Made by a program: the position numbers and the translations under genes. From Croceivirga thetidis (GTDB taxonomy: Bacteria > Bacteroidota > Bacteroidia > Flavobacteriales > Flavobacteriaceae), in assembly GCF_012272815.1 (NCBI RefSeq), contig NZ_JAAWWL010000001.1, positions 1,613,146 to 1,677,145 on the forward strand: DNA of 64,000 bases, in the 5' to 3' direction. A model generated the notes under the pieces. That model worked only from the letters and a program-made list of their open reading frames with translations. It was not told where the DNA came from and made no database searches. Positions 8,284-17,340 of the stretch are shown one piece after another. Position 1 is the stretch's first letter. Each line of letters starts with the position of its first letter.

Positions 8284-9732
8284 ATGAAGTCCATAAAATA
8301 TTTAATACTCACATTGACTATCTCGTTGATATCGTGTGATACAGATGAGTTTTTGAACCCTTTACCTGATACTGTAGTTGTTGAAGAGTCCTTTTTTCAA
8401 ACTGACGCTGATGTTGAAGCAGGTATTATAGGTATTTACGACGCATTACAGGGTGTGAATGAAAATACGGAGACCAATATTGGTGATTTCAATAGAGGTG
8501 TTCAGTTCGAACATTTATTGACCGAACATAGAACTGATAATACGCGGAATGCAACCCTTGAAGGATCTAAATCAGATTTTCATAGATATGTTGTTGATGC
8601 CAATAATGTTGAATCAGAAGATTATTACGCATCAATGTATGAGGTAATCTTTAGGGCAAACAACATGTTCCGATTTATTGAAATTGCCGATTCAGGTAAT
8701 CAGGCTCGTTATACAGCAGAAATAAAATTTCTTAGGGCATATGCCTACTTCAAATTGGTTCGTTTATTCGGTGATGTTCCTTTAGTAACTGAAGTATTGT
8801 TGCCAGAAGATAAAGAGACCCTTTTTACTCGAGTATCTAGTGATCAAATTTATGCTCAAATAATAGAAGACTTAACTGAAGCCGTAAACGTACTGGACAA
8901 TACCCAAAAGGCAAGAGCTTCTAGGGCAGCGGCCCAAGGTATTCTTGCCAAGGTATATATGAGTCAATCTACACCAAATTATACAGCTGCAAAATCGCTT
9001 TGTGAGGATATCATCAACAGTGGTAGTTTTAGTTTAGAATCAAATTTTTCAGATGTTTTTTACAATGAATTGAATGATGAAATAATATTTGCCATTCAGT
9101 ACGCATTCGGAAACACCTTAGAGAGTCAAAGCTTTTCTTCTGAATTTACCTCTTTTGTTCGGCAAGGTCGAGAAGATGGTCAGAACATAGTGAATGATAA
9201 CCTAGTTTCCGCCTTTGCTGCCTTTGGAGGTGATAGAGGCCCCCAGTCATTTATTAATTTGGGAAGTTCCATTGAGGTTATTAAGTTCTTACCTGAAGGT
9301 TCAGATGTTACAGTTTCACCGCCAACTTATGGCGATAATGCTAGAAATGCTGGTAACGATTACATCGCCTTACGCTATGCAGATGTACTTTTATTACACG
9401 TAGAGGCATCCATTGGGTCAGGTACAAGTACTACAGATGCTGCGGCCTTGCAGTCCTTCCAAATGGTGCGGGACAGGGCATTTCCAGCAACAGCTCCAAA
9501 TAGTGTATCCAGTGTGTCAAAAGAAGAACTTTTGAATGAAAGAAGGGTTGAGTTGGCATTTGAAAATCAGCGTTGGTTTGATTTACTGCGCTTTGGAGTT
9601 GCAGAGTCTGTCCTAGGAGCACATTCTGATGAGATGGGATATATCTTTTCAGGTAGGGATTTATTATTACCAATACCTGCTAGGGAAATTAACTTAAGTG
9701 ATGGGCTTTTAACGCAAAATCCAGGATATTAA
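8284..9732 (+). CDS. SusD/RagB-type glycan-binding lipoprotein 1
   Basis: The 482-residue lipoprotein has its lipobox at LISC (Cys18). It has the SusD layout: an N-terminal region with FFQTDADVEAGIIGIYDAL, TPR-like helices (AEIKFLRAYAYFKLVRLFGDVPLV) and the C-terminal ERRVELAFENQRWFDLLRFG block, ending in a typical ITQNPGY-like tail. It caps SusC1 and binds the oligosaccharide at the cell surface. It sits 13 bp after susC1 and 12 bp before the PKD lipoprotein, so the three are one operon segment. Confidence 0.92.
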   Translation: MKSIKYLILTLTISLISCDTDEFLNPLPDTVVVEESFFQTDADVEAGIIGIYDALQGVNENTETNIGDFNRGVQFEHLLTEHRTDNTRNATLEGSKSDFHRYVVDANNVESEDYYASMYEVIFRANNMFRFIEIADSGNQARYTAEIKFLRAYAYFKLVRLFGDVPLVTEVLLPEDKETLFTRVSSDQIYAQIIEDLTEAVNVLDNTQKARASRAAAQGILAKVYMSQSTPNYTAAKSLCEDIINSGSFSLESNFSDVFYNELNDEIIFAIQYAFGNTLESQSFSSEFTSFVRQGREDGQNIVNDNLVSAFAAFGGDRGPQSFINLGSSIEVIKFLPEGSDVTVSPPTYGDNARNAGNDYIALRYADVLLLHVEASIGSGTSTTDAAALQSFQMVRDRAFPATAPNSVSSVSKEELLNERRVELAFENQRWFDLLRFGVAESVLGAHSDEMGYIFSGRDLLLPIPAREINLSDGLLTQNPGY

Positions 9733-9744
9733 AAATAAGATACT

Positions 9745-11712
9745 ATGAAATACATTATAAACTTTCTTAGAAAGATAAAACCCATGGCCATAACAATGTT
9801 CATTGGGGCCATAGTAATGAGTTGTGTTGGAGATGAACTTTTCAGAGATGAATTGCCTGGAGCAAATTCGAAAATTGATGAGATTTTTCCTGCTGCTAAT
9901 TTTTCCTATGCATCTTCTTCAGACGATTTTAGAATAATTAACTTTACGAATCTTTCATCTGAGGCTTCGACATATTCATGGGATTTCGGCAACGGAAATA
10001 CCTCTGAAGAGCAAGATCCTTCCTTCACATTTGCGGCAGGTGAAGGTACTTATCCAGTGACCTTGACCGCAATTGATGGTAACGGGATGACCGGTTCCGT
10101 AACCATAGATGTTATTGTTGTTGAAGGACCATTTCAACCTATCATCAATGAGGCTGGTTTTGAGGATGATACGCTACCTGAAGGTGGAGGTGACGGTCGG
10201 GACTCGTGGAGAAATAATGCCCTCGGCGGTGTCATCCAAATTACTGGTAGTCCAGTTACTTTTGGGGATCAAGGTGCAAAGTTGCCCGTTCCAGCAAGAG
10301 ATAGAATTGGGTATCAAGAAATAACCGTTGAGCCAGACACCAATTACGATTTAAGTTTTTGGTATACGATGTTGAGTGGTTCGAGTGATCCGAGACTGAT
10401 AGTTTCTGTATTAGGGGTAACGGATAATGGGGGAACCTTTGAAACAGCTGAAGATGTTGCTAATGGAACTATTGCCTCTGTTACCGTGACCAATGATGAA
10501 GAGCCCGATGTTTATATTCAACAGAAGTTATCGTTCAATTCCGGAACGAACAATTCCGTAGCAATATTTTTCACGAATGGTGAAGTTGAATGTAGATTGG
10601 ATGATTTCACCATAGAGGTAGGTGCTGTAGGTGCAGTTCCGCCATCGGTAGGTTTTGAAGCGCTTCAAAGCGAGGCTAACTTTCTTGAATACAGTTTTGT
10701 GAATGCCTCAACAGGTGCAACAAGTTATGAATGGGATTTTGGAGATGGGAATTCATCAACGGAAGAATCGCCAACTCATGTTTACATGACTGCAGATACC
10801 TACACAGTAACTTTAGTGGCTACCAACGATGCTGGTTTATCAAATAACTTATCACAAACCATAACCATATTAGCTCCGGTAACTGCCGCGTTTACTTCTC
10901 AAGTAGACGAAAATGATTACAGAACTTATACATTTACTGATGCATCAGAAGGTGCGGCGTCTTTATTGTGGGAGTTCGGAGACGGTTTTCAATTTACTGG
11001 CATGAACCCAACACATACCTATGACGAAGACGGAACTTATGAGGTGAAACTCACTGCTACTAGTATCACTGGCAATACTTCAGTAGCAACCGAAACAATC
11101 GTAGTGGCTGAAGGATTTGTTGTTCAGGTACTGAATGGAACGTTCGATGAATTTACTGTTAATACTGGTGACAACGCTGATGCTTGGGACATGACGCCGA
11201 ACAGTACGGTGGTGGATAACAACGGAAACACAGTGGATAGCCCCTATGACCCATTATGGGATAACGGGGCGCTAGATAGTTGGTTAAACGATTTCTTTAA
11301 TGACAGCAGTGAGCAGCCAGCTTCAACTTCTGATGGAGCGAATGGAACTCGCGGTGGAAAATTGAATGAGGCCTCGCGTAGGTTATATCAAGTAGTACAG
11401 GTGCAGCAAGGCAGTACTTATAACTTTTCGATTGATACACGTTCAGAAGCTGCAGGTGTAAATACAGAAGTATACATTCTGAATACACAGATAGAAGATG
11501 AACTTGGTATAAACGCATCTTCTTCTGATCCAGCCATCGACGCCTACTTCGAAATAACCAATGACTTCAATACAGATAAAAGCGTATTTACTACTTCGAC
11601 TTTTTCCTTTACGGCAAGTACAAATCAAATTGTAATATATGTACGTGCTTTAAATGCGGTGGATAGTAGTAATGAAGTGTTTATTGATAATGTAGCAATT
11701 ACTAACGATTAG
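9745..11712 (+). CDS. PKD-repeat surface lipoprotein (probable glycan-binding SGBP)
   Basis: The 655-residue product has a lipobox at VMSC (Cys27) and three PKD domains with the hallmark W-[DE]-F-G-[DN]-G (WDFGNG near residue 85, WDFGDG near 330, WEFGDG near 410). Between PKD1 and PKD2, and again at the C-terminus (about residues 465-655), are two beta-rich modules of jelly-roll appearance that may bind carbohydrate. No lyase motif is seen. In SusCD loci this position is normally filled by a surface glycan-binding protein, and a PKD protein next to SusCD is also known from described alginate operons. An inverted repeat at 11741-11773 follows, so the transcript may end here. Function is inferred from layout. 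Confidence 0.75.
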   Translation: MKYIINFLRKIKPMAITMFIGAIVMSCVGDELFRDELPGANSKIDEIFPAANFSYASSSDDFRIINFTNLSSEASTYSWDFGNGNTSEEQDPSFTFAAGEGTYPVTLTAIDGNGMTGSVTIDVIVVEGPFQPIINEAGFEDDTLPEGGGDGRDSWRNNALGGVIQITGSPVTFGDQGAKLPVPARDRIGYQEITVEPDTNYDLSFWYTMLSGSSDPRLIVSVLGVTDNGGTFETAEDVANGTIASVTVTNDEEPDVYIQQKLSFNSGTNNSVAIFFTNGEVECRLDDFTIEVGAVGAVPPSVGFEALQSEANFLEYSFVNASTGATSYEWDFGDGNSSTEESPTHVYMTADTYTVTLVATNDAGLSNNLSQTITILAPVTAAFTSQVDENDYRTYTFTDASEGAASLLWEFGDGFQFTGMNPTHTYDEDGTYEVKLTATSITGNTSVATETIVVAEGFVVQVLNGTFDEFTVNTGDNADAWDMTPNSTVVDNNGNTVDSPYDPLWDNGALDSWLNDFFNDSSEQPASTSDGANGTRGGKLNEASRRLYQVVQVQQGSTYNFSIDTRSEAAGVNTEVYILNTQIEDELGINASSSDPAIDAYFEITNDFNTDKSVFTTSTFSFTASTNQIVIYVRALNAVDSSNEVFIDNVAITND

Positions 11713-11740
11713 GTATTGACAATAGCTATTTAGTTAAAAG

Positions 11741-11773
11741 CCACCTGTTTTCCTATTTGGGTTGAACAGGTGG
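11741..11773 (+). terminator. Inverted repeat after PKD gene, probable terminator
   Basis: CCACCTGTT (11741-11749) and AACAGGTGG (11765-11773) form a 9-bp stem with a 15-nt loop, followed by TTATTTAAAAATTT. It separates the SusCD-PKD block from the two PL7 genes. Read-through is likely if the lyases have no promoter of their own. Confidence 0.55.
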
Positions 11774-11843
11774 TTATTTAAAAATTTAATTGACAGGTGA
11801 TCTTCTATCAAATTATAACAAACGGAAAAAGTCTTTTTTAGAA

Positions 11844-12749
11844 ATGAACCCTTTCTCAGCAAAGTCATTACTTGTTCTTTTTTTGATTTTTAATGTTTTC
11901 ATTGCCGTAGCTCAAGAAGAAATTACGATTAAGGATGAGGTGTCCAAGACCACAAAAAAGAAAAGAAAAAAAGTTAAACTGCCAAAAGTAGATTTGAGCA
12001 ATTGGAGTGTAACTATTCCCGAGGGTAATGAAAAGGGCAGGGCCACTACCGTTGCCCCGCCAGAAATTTTGGGTTATGCCAATAATGATGTGTTAAGGCC
12101 TTATATGTTCAATGATTCAACTATTGGTGCACTTGTTTTTTACGCCTACCCTTCGAACGCAACAACGGCGAATACAAAATACTCACGTTCAGAACTACGC
12201 GAGCAAATGGAGCCGGGCAACAACAATGTTAATTGGACATTTTCTCAAGGAGGTTATTTAAAGGCCAAAATGGCAATGGGTAAAGTTTCGCGTGCTGAGA
12301 ATGGTAAATACCATAAAGTTATCATTGCACAGATTCATGGTAGATTGACCAATGAACAAAAAGAACTGATTGGCCAAAAAGATAACAATGCACCTCCAAT
12401 TTTAAAAATTTATTGGGATAAAGGTAAAATTAGGGTAAAAACAAAAGAACTGAAATATCAAGGAATAGCTGATAATGCAATGCTGCATAAAGAAGCTTGG
12501 AAAGATGATTCGGGTCGAAATTTTGAAGAAGAAGTAGGCTTTAAAAAATTCACCATAGAAATTAAGGTTTCAGATGGCAAAATGGTGGTTTCATTAAACA
12601 AAAACGAGTTTTTCGTTTACGAAAACCTGAGTCTAAAACGCTGGGGTGTTTTCGAAAATTATTTTAAAGTAGGTAACTACTTGCAGACTAGAGATCAGGG
12701 AGCCTTCGCATCGGTAAACCTTTTTGAACTAAATGTTGAACATAACTAA
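11844..12749 (+). CDS. PL7 alginate lyase, secreted
   Basis: I start at the ATG at 11844, not at an upstream TTG (11790), because a clean signal peptide begins there (MNPFSAKSLLVLFLIFNVF, ending AVAQ). The product is 301 residues. After a short Lys-rich stretch it is a single PL7 domain with YSRSELRE (R115), AQIHGRL (Q163, H165) and YFKVGNYLQ (catalytic Y279). It beta-eliminates alginate; QIH is usually seen in enzymes that accept guluronate. There is no lipobox, so it is periplasmic or released. It overlaps the next PL7 gene by 17 bp. The two are close paralogs, from either duplication in place or import of a pair. Confidence 0.9.
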   Translation: MNPFSAKSLLVLFLIFNVFIAVAQEEITIKDEVSKTTKKKRKKVKLPKVDLSNWSVTIPEGNEKGRATTVAPPEILGYANNDVLRPYMFNDSTIGALVFYAYPSNATTANTKYSRSELREQMEPGNNNVNWTFSQGGYLKAKMAMGKVSRAENGKYHKVIIAQIHGRLTNEQKELIGQKDNNAPPILKIYWDKGKIRVKTKELKYQGIADNAMLHKEAWKDDSGRNFEEEVGFKKFTIEIKVSDGKMVVSLNKNEFFVYENLSLKRWGVFENYFKVGNYLQTRDQGAFASVNLFELNVEHN

Positions 12750-13710
12750 GGACAAAACCAAAGTGCTTTTACAATTTAATTTTTTCAAGACATACACTTT
12801 AAAATTGGTTCTGATAATTACCGTAACCCTATTTGTTTGCGCTTGTTCAGGAAATAACAATTCAACTGAAGTTCCTGAAGAAATTGAAGATGACCAAATA
12901 CTTGATGAGCAAACAACTCCAGAAGAAGCGGATGAATCATCTTATACACTTCCCGAAATAGATTTAAATAATTGGAAAGTGACCTTACCGGTATCTGAAA
13001 ACGGAAGGCCGATTGAAGTAGAACCCCCGGAAATTTTAAATTATGCCAATAATGAGGTTTTAAAACCTTTTATGTATAATGATTCAATAAATGGTGCGCT
13101 AGTTTTCTACACTTACCCAGGGGCAACCACGCCTAATTCTTCATATTCCAGAACAGAGTTAAGGGAACAAATGAATCCGGGCAGCAATTCTACCAATTGG
13201 ACTTTTAAAGAAGGTGGGCGAATGAAAGGAACACTTTCATTGGATTCTATTTCGAAGGATGGTGATGGTGATTATCACCGCACCATGGTCATGCAAATAC
13301 ATGGTAGATTGACCAATGAACAGCGTGACCTAATTGGGGAAAATGACAATAACGCACCACCGATGCTAAAAATTTATTGGCAAGATGGATATATTAGAGT
13401 AGTCACCAAGGCATTAAAAGACACATCGGTTTCAGATACAGAACTCTTATACACATCTGCTTGGGAAGATGGTGCAAGTCATATTTTTCCTGACAAAGTC
13501 AATTTTGAAAAATTTAGTTTGGAGATTAAGGCATCGGAGGGAAAAATTGAAGTGGTTTTAAATGAGACCGAATCAAAAATTTTTGAAAGTGTTCATATAG
13601 ATAAATGGGGAGTTTTTGAAAATTACTTTAAGGCTGGTAACTATCTACAGTCAACGGATGAGGATTCTTACGCTAGTGTCAAATATTACAAATTAGATGT
13701 GGTACATTAA
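12733..13710 (+). CDS. PL7 alginate lyase, lipoprotein paralog
   Basis: The 325-residue product has an unusually long N-terminal region before the membrane segment and a lipobox FVCAC (near residue 36), then an acidic linker rich in Glu and Asp (about 45-70) and a PL7 domain. Key residues are R140 in YSRTELRE, Q188/H190 in MQIHGRL and Y304 in YFKAGNYLQ. It resembles the upstream lyase over the whole catalytic domain. The acidic linker after the lipid anchor resembles surface-export signals of flavobacterial lipoproteins, so it probably acts outside while its partner acts in the periplasm. The 17-bp overlap suggests translational coupling. Nothing gene-like follows until susC2. Confidence 0.88.
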   Translation: MLNITKDKTKVLLQFNFFKTYTLKLVLIITVTLFVCACSGNNNSTEVPEEIEDDQILDEQTTPEEADESSYTLPEIDLNNWKVTLPVSENGRPIEVEPPEILNYANNEVLKPFMYNDSINGALVFYTYPGATTPNSSYSRTELREQMNPGSNSTNWTFKEGGRMKGTLSLDSISKDGDGDYHRTMVMQIHGRLTNEQRDLIGENDNNAPPMLKIYWQDGYIRVVTKALKDTSVSDTELLYTSAWEDGASHIFPDKVNFEKFSLEIKASEGKIEVVLNETESKIFESVHIDKWGVFENYFKAGNYLQSTDEDSYASVKYYKLDVVH

Positions 13711-13839
13711 TTAAGTCGACGAAATTATCCTAAGAATTAAAAAAGAAGGTGAGTAGACCGCTTTGACGCTATATCTCAAATTGCATGTTTTTTCATCAAT
13801 AAATCAGATTTTCCTCAATTTTTTAACATTTAAACATTG

Positions 13840-13912
13840 AAATCGTTTTTAATTAACGTTTGTATAACATATATTTGGTCAACCAAATTGGTTTACCAGT
13901 TTGGATTACCAA
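13840..13912 (+). promoter_or_regulatory. susC2 promoter and three-unit GntR operator array
   Basis: The upstream element (13840-13857) differs from the susC1 copy by one base. The -7 box TATATTTG is at 13870-13877. TTGGTCAACCAA (13875-13886), TTGGTTTACCAG (13888-13899) and TTGGATTACCAA (13901-13912) repeat every 13 bp, in the same order as at susC1. The fourth, weak unit of susC1 is missing. The 130 bp before this (13711-13839) show nothing recognisable. Confidence 0.68.
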
Positions 13913-13986
13913 AAATTAGTTGAAATCGAATTAAAAAATGATAGCGCTTTTAAAGAATAAAAATGATACTAATGTATCCTAATGAA

Positions 13987-14039
13987 ATGATTACTTTTTT
14001 CGGAGGGAAGTAATTGTAAGTCTGCATAAGAGTAAGCCA
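13987..14039 (+). ncRNA. Conserved susC leader hairpin element, copy 2
   Basis: This is the partner of 4995-5046. ATTACTTT (13990-13997) pairs with GAAGTAAT (14007-14014) through one G-U pair around the identical loop TTTCGGAGG. The distance from stem end to start codon is 149 nt here against 146 nt at susC1. The 25 nt directly before both start codons are also nearly the same, while the stretch between is poorly conserved, as expected of separate functional blocks in a leader RNA. Confidence 0.5.
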
Positions 14040-14163
14040 AGATTGAAATTTAAACATGAAAATTCATTTGGTAAGCTTTAATGTGTACTGGAACTAACTC
14101 TGTTGAAATCTAAATTATCTCCAGAGTAGAAATTTGAACTATTTTGAAATTAACTGAAAACAA

Positions 14164-17100
14164 ATGAATTTAAGAACTAAACTTTTTATGGTTGTAGCGT
14201 TGCTTGTCAACATACAGCTATTTTCGCAAGAAGTCACGGTTACTGGTACCGTTACTGATGCAAGTGGTGTGCCCATTGCAGGAGCCAACGTTTTGGTCGT
14301 GGATACGACCAATGGAACCCAAACTGATTTTGACGGTAACTATTCAATAACGGCAGCTTCAACTGCTACCCTGCAGTTTTCCTATATTGGATTTGCGACC
14401 CAGAGTATTGCAATTAGTGGTCAAAGTATCATAAATGTTAGCTTGCAAGAAGACCGTAGTCAATTAGACGAGGTTGTTGTAATTGGTTATGGTACAAGAA
14501 AGAAGTCGTCTTTGACTGGTGCTGTAGCCAAGGTTCAAGGTGGTGAAATTGCCGCCATACAAGCACAACGTGTTGACGAGGCCTTGGGAGGTAAGCTTTC
14601 AGGGGTGCTTATTCAAAATCAAGACGGTGCTCCAGGTGCCGACCCGAAAATTCAAATTCGTGCCGCTTCATCGGTTAATGGTAATTCCAATCCTTTAATT
14701 GTGGTTGACGGATATCCGATATCTGGTAGTTTGGCTACGGTCAATCCTAACGATATTGAGAGTCTAGAGGTATTAAAAGATGCGGCTTCTGCTGCAATTT
14801 ACGGGTCTCGGGGTGCCAATGGTGTTGTGTTGGTCACAACCAAACGAGGGCGTAGCGGTAAGGCAAAATTTAGTTACAACACCTATACAAGTACCTCAAG
14901 TAGATACTTAAGGGATAATATCAAAACTACGGCTGGAGATTATGCTAACATAGCTCGTGCCAATATTGCTAACGGAACATTCAATGTTTCTGATTTAGAT
15001 CCAGCAATTGTTGAGTACAGACTTAACGGATTTGCAAATTCACCAGATGTCGTTGGTGTAGAAGATTGGTTTTTTAGAAATGGTTCAAGTATGAACCATG
15101 ATTTTAGTGTTAGTGGTGGAACCGAAGACGTAAATTATTTTGCCTCTGTTGGTTACTTGAATACTGAAGGTGTCGCAATAACACAAGGTTTTGAAAGGGT
15201 TAATGCTCGATTGAACCTAGATGCTAAATTGGGTGAAAAGTTCAAAACTGGTTTAAGTTTTAATGGATTTATTTCTGACCGTGATATTGTTGGTCATGAC
15301 ATGCGAGATTTATTAAGGGCCTATAGTGTACACCCAATTTACCATACTGATGCATCCATTGCATTTGTACAAGAATTGAATTCGCAAGCAGTTGCCTTGG
15401 GGCTAGCTTCTTTCGATGCTGGGTACAGAGGCGGTGCTGACGCACCATTCAACAACAGTATTTTTACCTTGCAGCCCGGAGATACCGCCCAAGATTGGCA
15501 TTATGGTAGAAGTGGTAATGGTATTGGAGGATCTGGCGATGCAGGTCCTGCAACCAAATTAGACAATACAGATCGCTATCAAAAAACCTATTTCGGTAAT
15601 CTAACTTCCTATTTACAATATCAAATAATTGATGGGCTTAATGTAAAGACAGTTTTAGGGGCTGATATTAGAGATACAGAAGATTATTTCTGGCGCGGTT
15701 TAGAGTTTGATTCTAGAGCTCGTAGTACGCAAACTGCACTTGACCAGACTAATGTAAAGAGGTCATCTATTTTGAGTGAAACAACTATTAACTACGCTAA
15801 AACAATCGGTAAGCATGATATTTCTGCAGTTGCAGGCCTAGAATTCCAGAATTTCTACATTCAAGGAACGTCATTGCAAGGTTCTAATGTTCCTTTTGGT
15901 GATATCATTAACTATAATCTCTTAGAGCCTGCAGATATTGCTGTTTCTGAAAGGGATGAGACGATTTCCAGAAGAAGTATATTCGGAAGAATTAATTATG
16001 CTTATGACAATAAGTACTTATTCTCAGCATCTTTAAGAAGGGATGGTGATTCAAGATTCGGGGCAAATGAGAGATATGCTACTTTTCCTGCCCTTTCCGT
16101 TGGTTGGAATGTTCACAACGAATCATTTTGGAAATCGGATGCGTGGAGTTTGATGAAGCTTAGATTTAGCACAGGTTCTTTAGGAACTACCTCTGATTTA
16201 GGTGCTTACAATTCTTTGAGTTTATTAAATCCAAGCGCTACGATTTTTGGAAATGGATTTTTGATTCCTTCTGATGTAGCGAATGAAAATTTGACTTGGC
16301 AAACCAATACGGAAACCAACTACGGTGTTGATTTAGGTTTTGCCAAAAACCGATTCCGTTTAAGTGTCGATTATTATACGTCTGATATAGAAGACATTCT
16401 TATCAACTTTGGGGTGTCTGAGGTTCTAGGTACTTCAAGCATTCGATTAAATGCAGGTGATGTTCAAAGCTCGGGTCTTGAATTTGAATTTTCAGGAAAC
16501 CTAATTCAAAAAGATGACTTCAGCTGGAATATCGGCGCTAACCTATCTACGGTTGATACAGAGATTACTGATTTGAACGGTTTGGACGAATTGCCATCAC
16601 AAATCTATGGGCAGAGTGGTCGTGGACCGGTATTTAGAAATTATGTTGGAGGAGAGATTGGAGAGATGTGGGGTATAGAAACTACAGGAGAGGTAGAAAT
16701 GGAATACTTGTCAAATCCGATTGAATTTCCTGACCAACAAAGTGGATGGAGTTACGCCGTAGACCAAAATGGTGATGGTGTAATTGACAGAACAAGAACC
16801 GTAGAAGAGGGTGGTGATTTGGTTAAAATAGGTCAAAATACGCCTGACTTTTACTGGGGGGTTAACAGTAACATGCGTTACAAAGACTTTGATATGTCAC
16901 TCCAATTTCAAGGAGCCCAAGGTGGTGATGTTTATAATATTGATCCATTGTATTATGGCTCTCAATGGGGTCGTTCTTTAAGAGATGCCTTTGACGCTGA
17001 CGGTGATGGCCTTGCTGATAATAATGGACTGCCATATGTAAGAAATAGAGATCAGACCGATGCTGTTCTTCAAGATGCTTCATATGTGGCACTTAGAAAC

Positions 17101-17340
17101 CTAACATTGGGCTATACTATTAATTCGGATTTAATGGGCAAAATAGGTATGAACTCGGCAAGGGTTTATGTTGCTGCAACAAACTTATTGTACCTGTGGG
17201 GTGATGATTATACTTCTTTTAATCCTGAAGGAGTAGAGACCACGAATTCCGGTTATGCAGGTCCAACAACTTATGGGGTGCAAGTCGGGGCAAGTCCGAT
17301 TGTAAGAAGTTTTACACTTGGTTTAAATCTTAACTTTTAA
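14164..17340 (+). CDS. SusC/RagA-type TonB-dependent outer membrane transporter 2
   Basis: The 1058-residue product has the same layout as SusC1: signal peptide ending LFSQ, carboxypeptidase-regulatory-like domain, DEVVVIGYGTRKKS near residues 100-115, plug with VLKDAASAAIYGSRGANGV, and a barrel ending in LNF. The N-terminus is almost that of SusC1 but the barrel is clearly another lineage, so the two probably import different alginate oligomers (for example by length or M/G content; inference). susD2 overlaps its stop codon by one base (TAATG), a sign of tight coupling. Confidence 0.92.
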   Translation: MNLRTKLFMVVALLVNIQLFSQEVTVTGTVTDASGVPIAGANVLVVDTTNGTQTDFDGNYSITAASTATLQFSYIGFATQSIAISGQSIINVSLQEDRSQLDEVVVIGYGTRKKSSLTGAVAKVQGGEIAAIQAQRVDEALGGKLSGVLIQNQDGAPGADPKIQIRAASSVNGNSNPLIVVDGYPISGSLATVNPNDIESLEVLKDAASAAIYGSRGANGVVLVTTKRGRSGKAKFSYNTYTSTSSRYLRDNIKTTAGDYANIARANIANGTFNVSDLDPAIVEYRLNGFANSPDVVGVEDWFFRNGSSMNHDFSVSGGTEDVNYFASVGYLNTEGVAITQGFERVNARLNLDAKLGEKFKTGLSFNGFISDRDIVGHDMRDLLRAYSVHPIYHTDASIAFVQELNSQAVALGLASFDAGYRGGADAPFNNSIFTLQPGDTAQDWHYGRSGNGIGGSGDAGPATKLDNTDRYQKTYFGNLTSYLQYQIIDGLNVKTVLGADIRDTEDYFWRGLEFDSRARSTQTALDQTNVKRSSILSETTINYAKTIGKHDISAVAGLEFQNFYIQGTSLQGSNVPFGDIINYNLLEPADIAVSERDETISRRSIFGRINYAYDNKYLFSASLRRDGDSRFGANERYATFPALSVGWNVHNESFWKSDAWSLMKLRFSTGSLGTTSDLGAYNSLSLLNPSATIFGNGFLIPSDVANENLTWQTNTETNYGVDLGFAKNRFRLSVDYYTSDIEDILINFGVSEVLGTSSIRLNAGDVQSSGLEFEFSGNLIQKDDFSWNIGANLSTVDTEITDLNGLDELPSQIYGQSGRGPVFRNYVGGEIGEMWGIETTGEVEMEYLSNPIEFPDQQSGWSYAVDQNGDGVIDRTRTVEEGGDLVKIGQNTPDFYWGVNSNMRYKDFDMSLQFQGAQGGDVYNIDPLYYGSQWGRSLRDAFDADGDGLADNNGLPYVRNRDQTDAVLQDASYVALRNLTLGYTINSDLMGKIGMNSARVYVAATNLLYLWGDDYTSFNPEGVETTNSGYAGPTTYGVQVGASPIVRSFTLGLNLNF

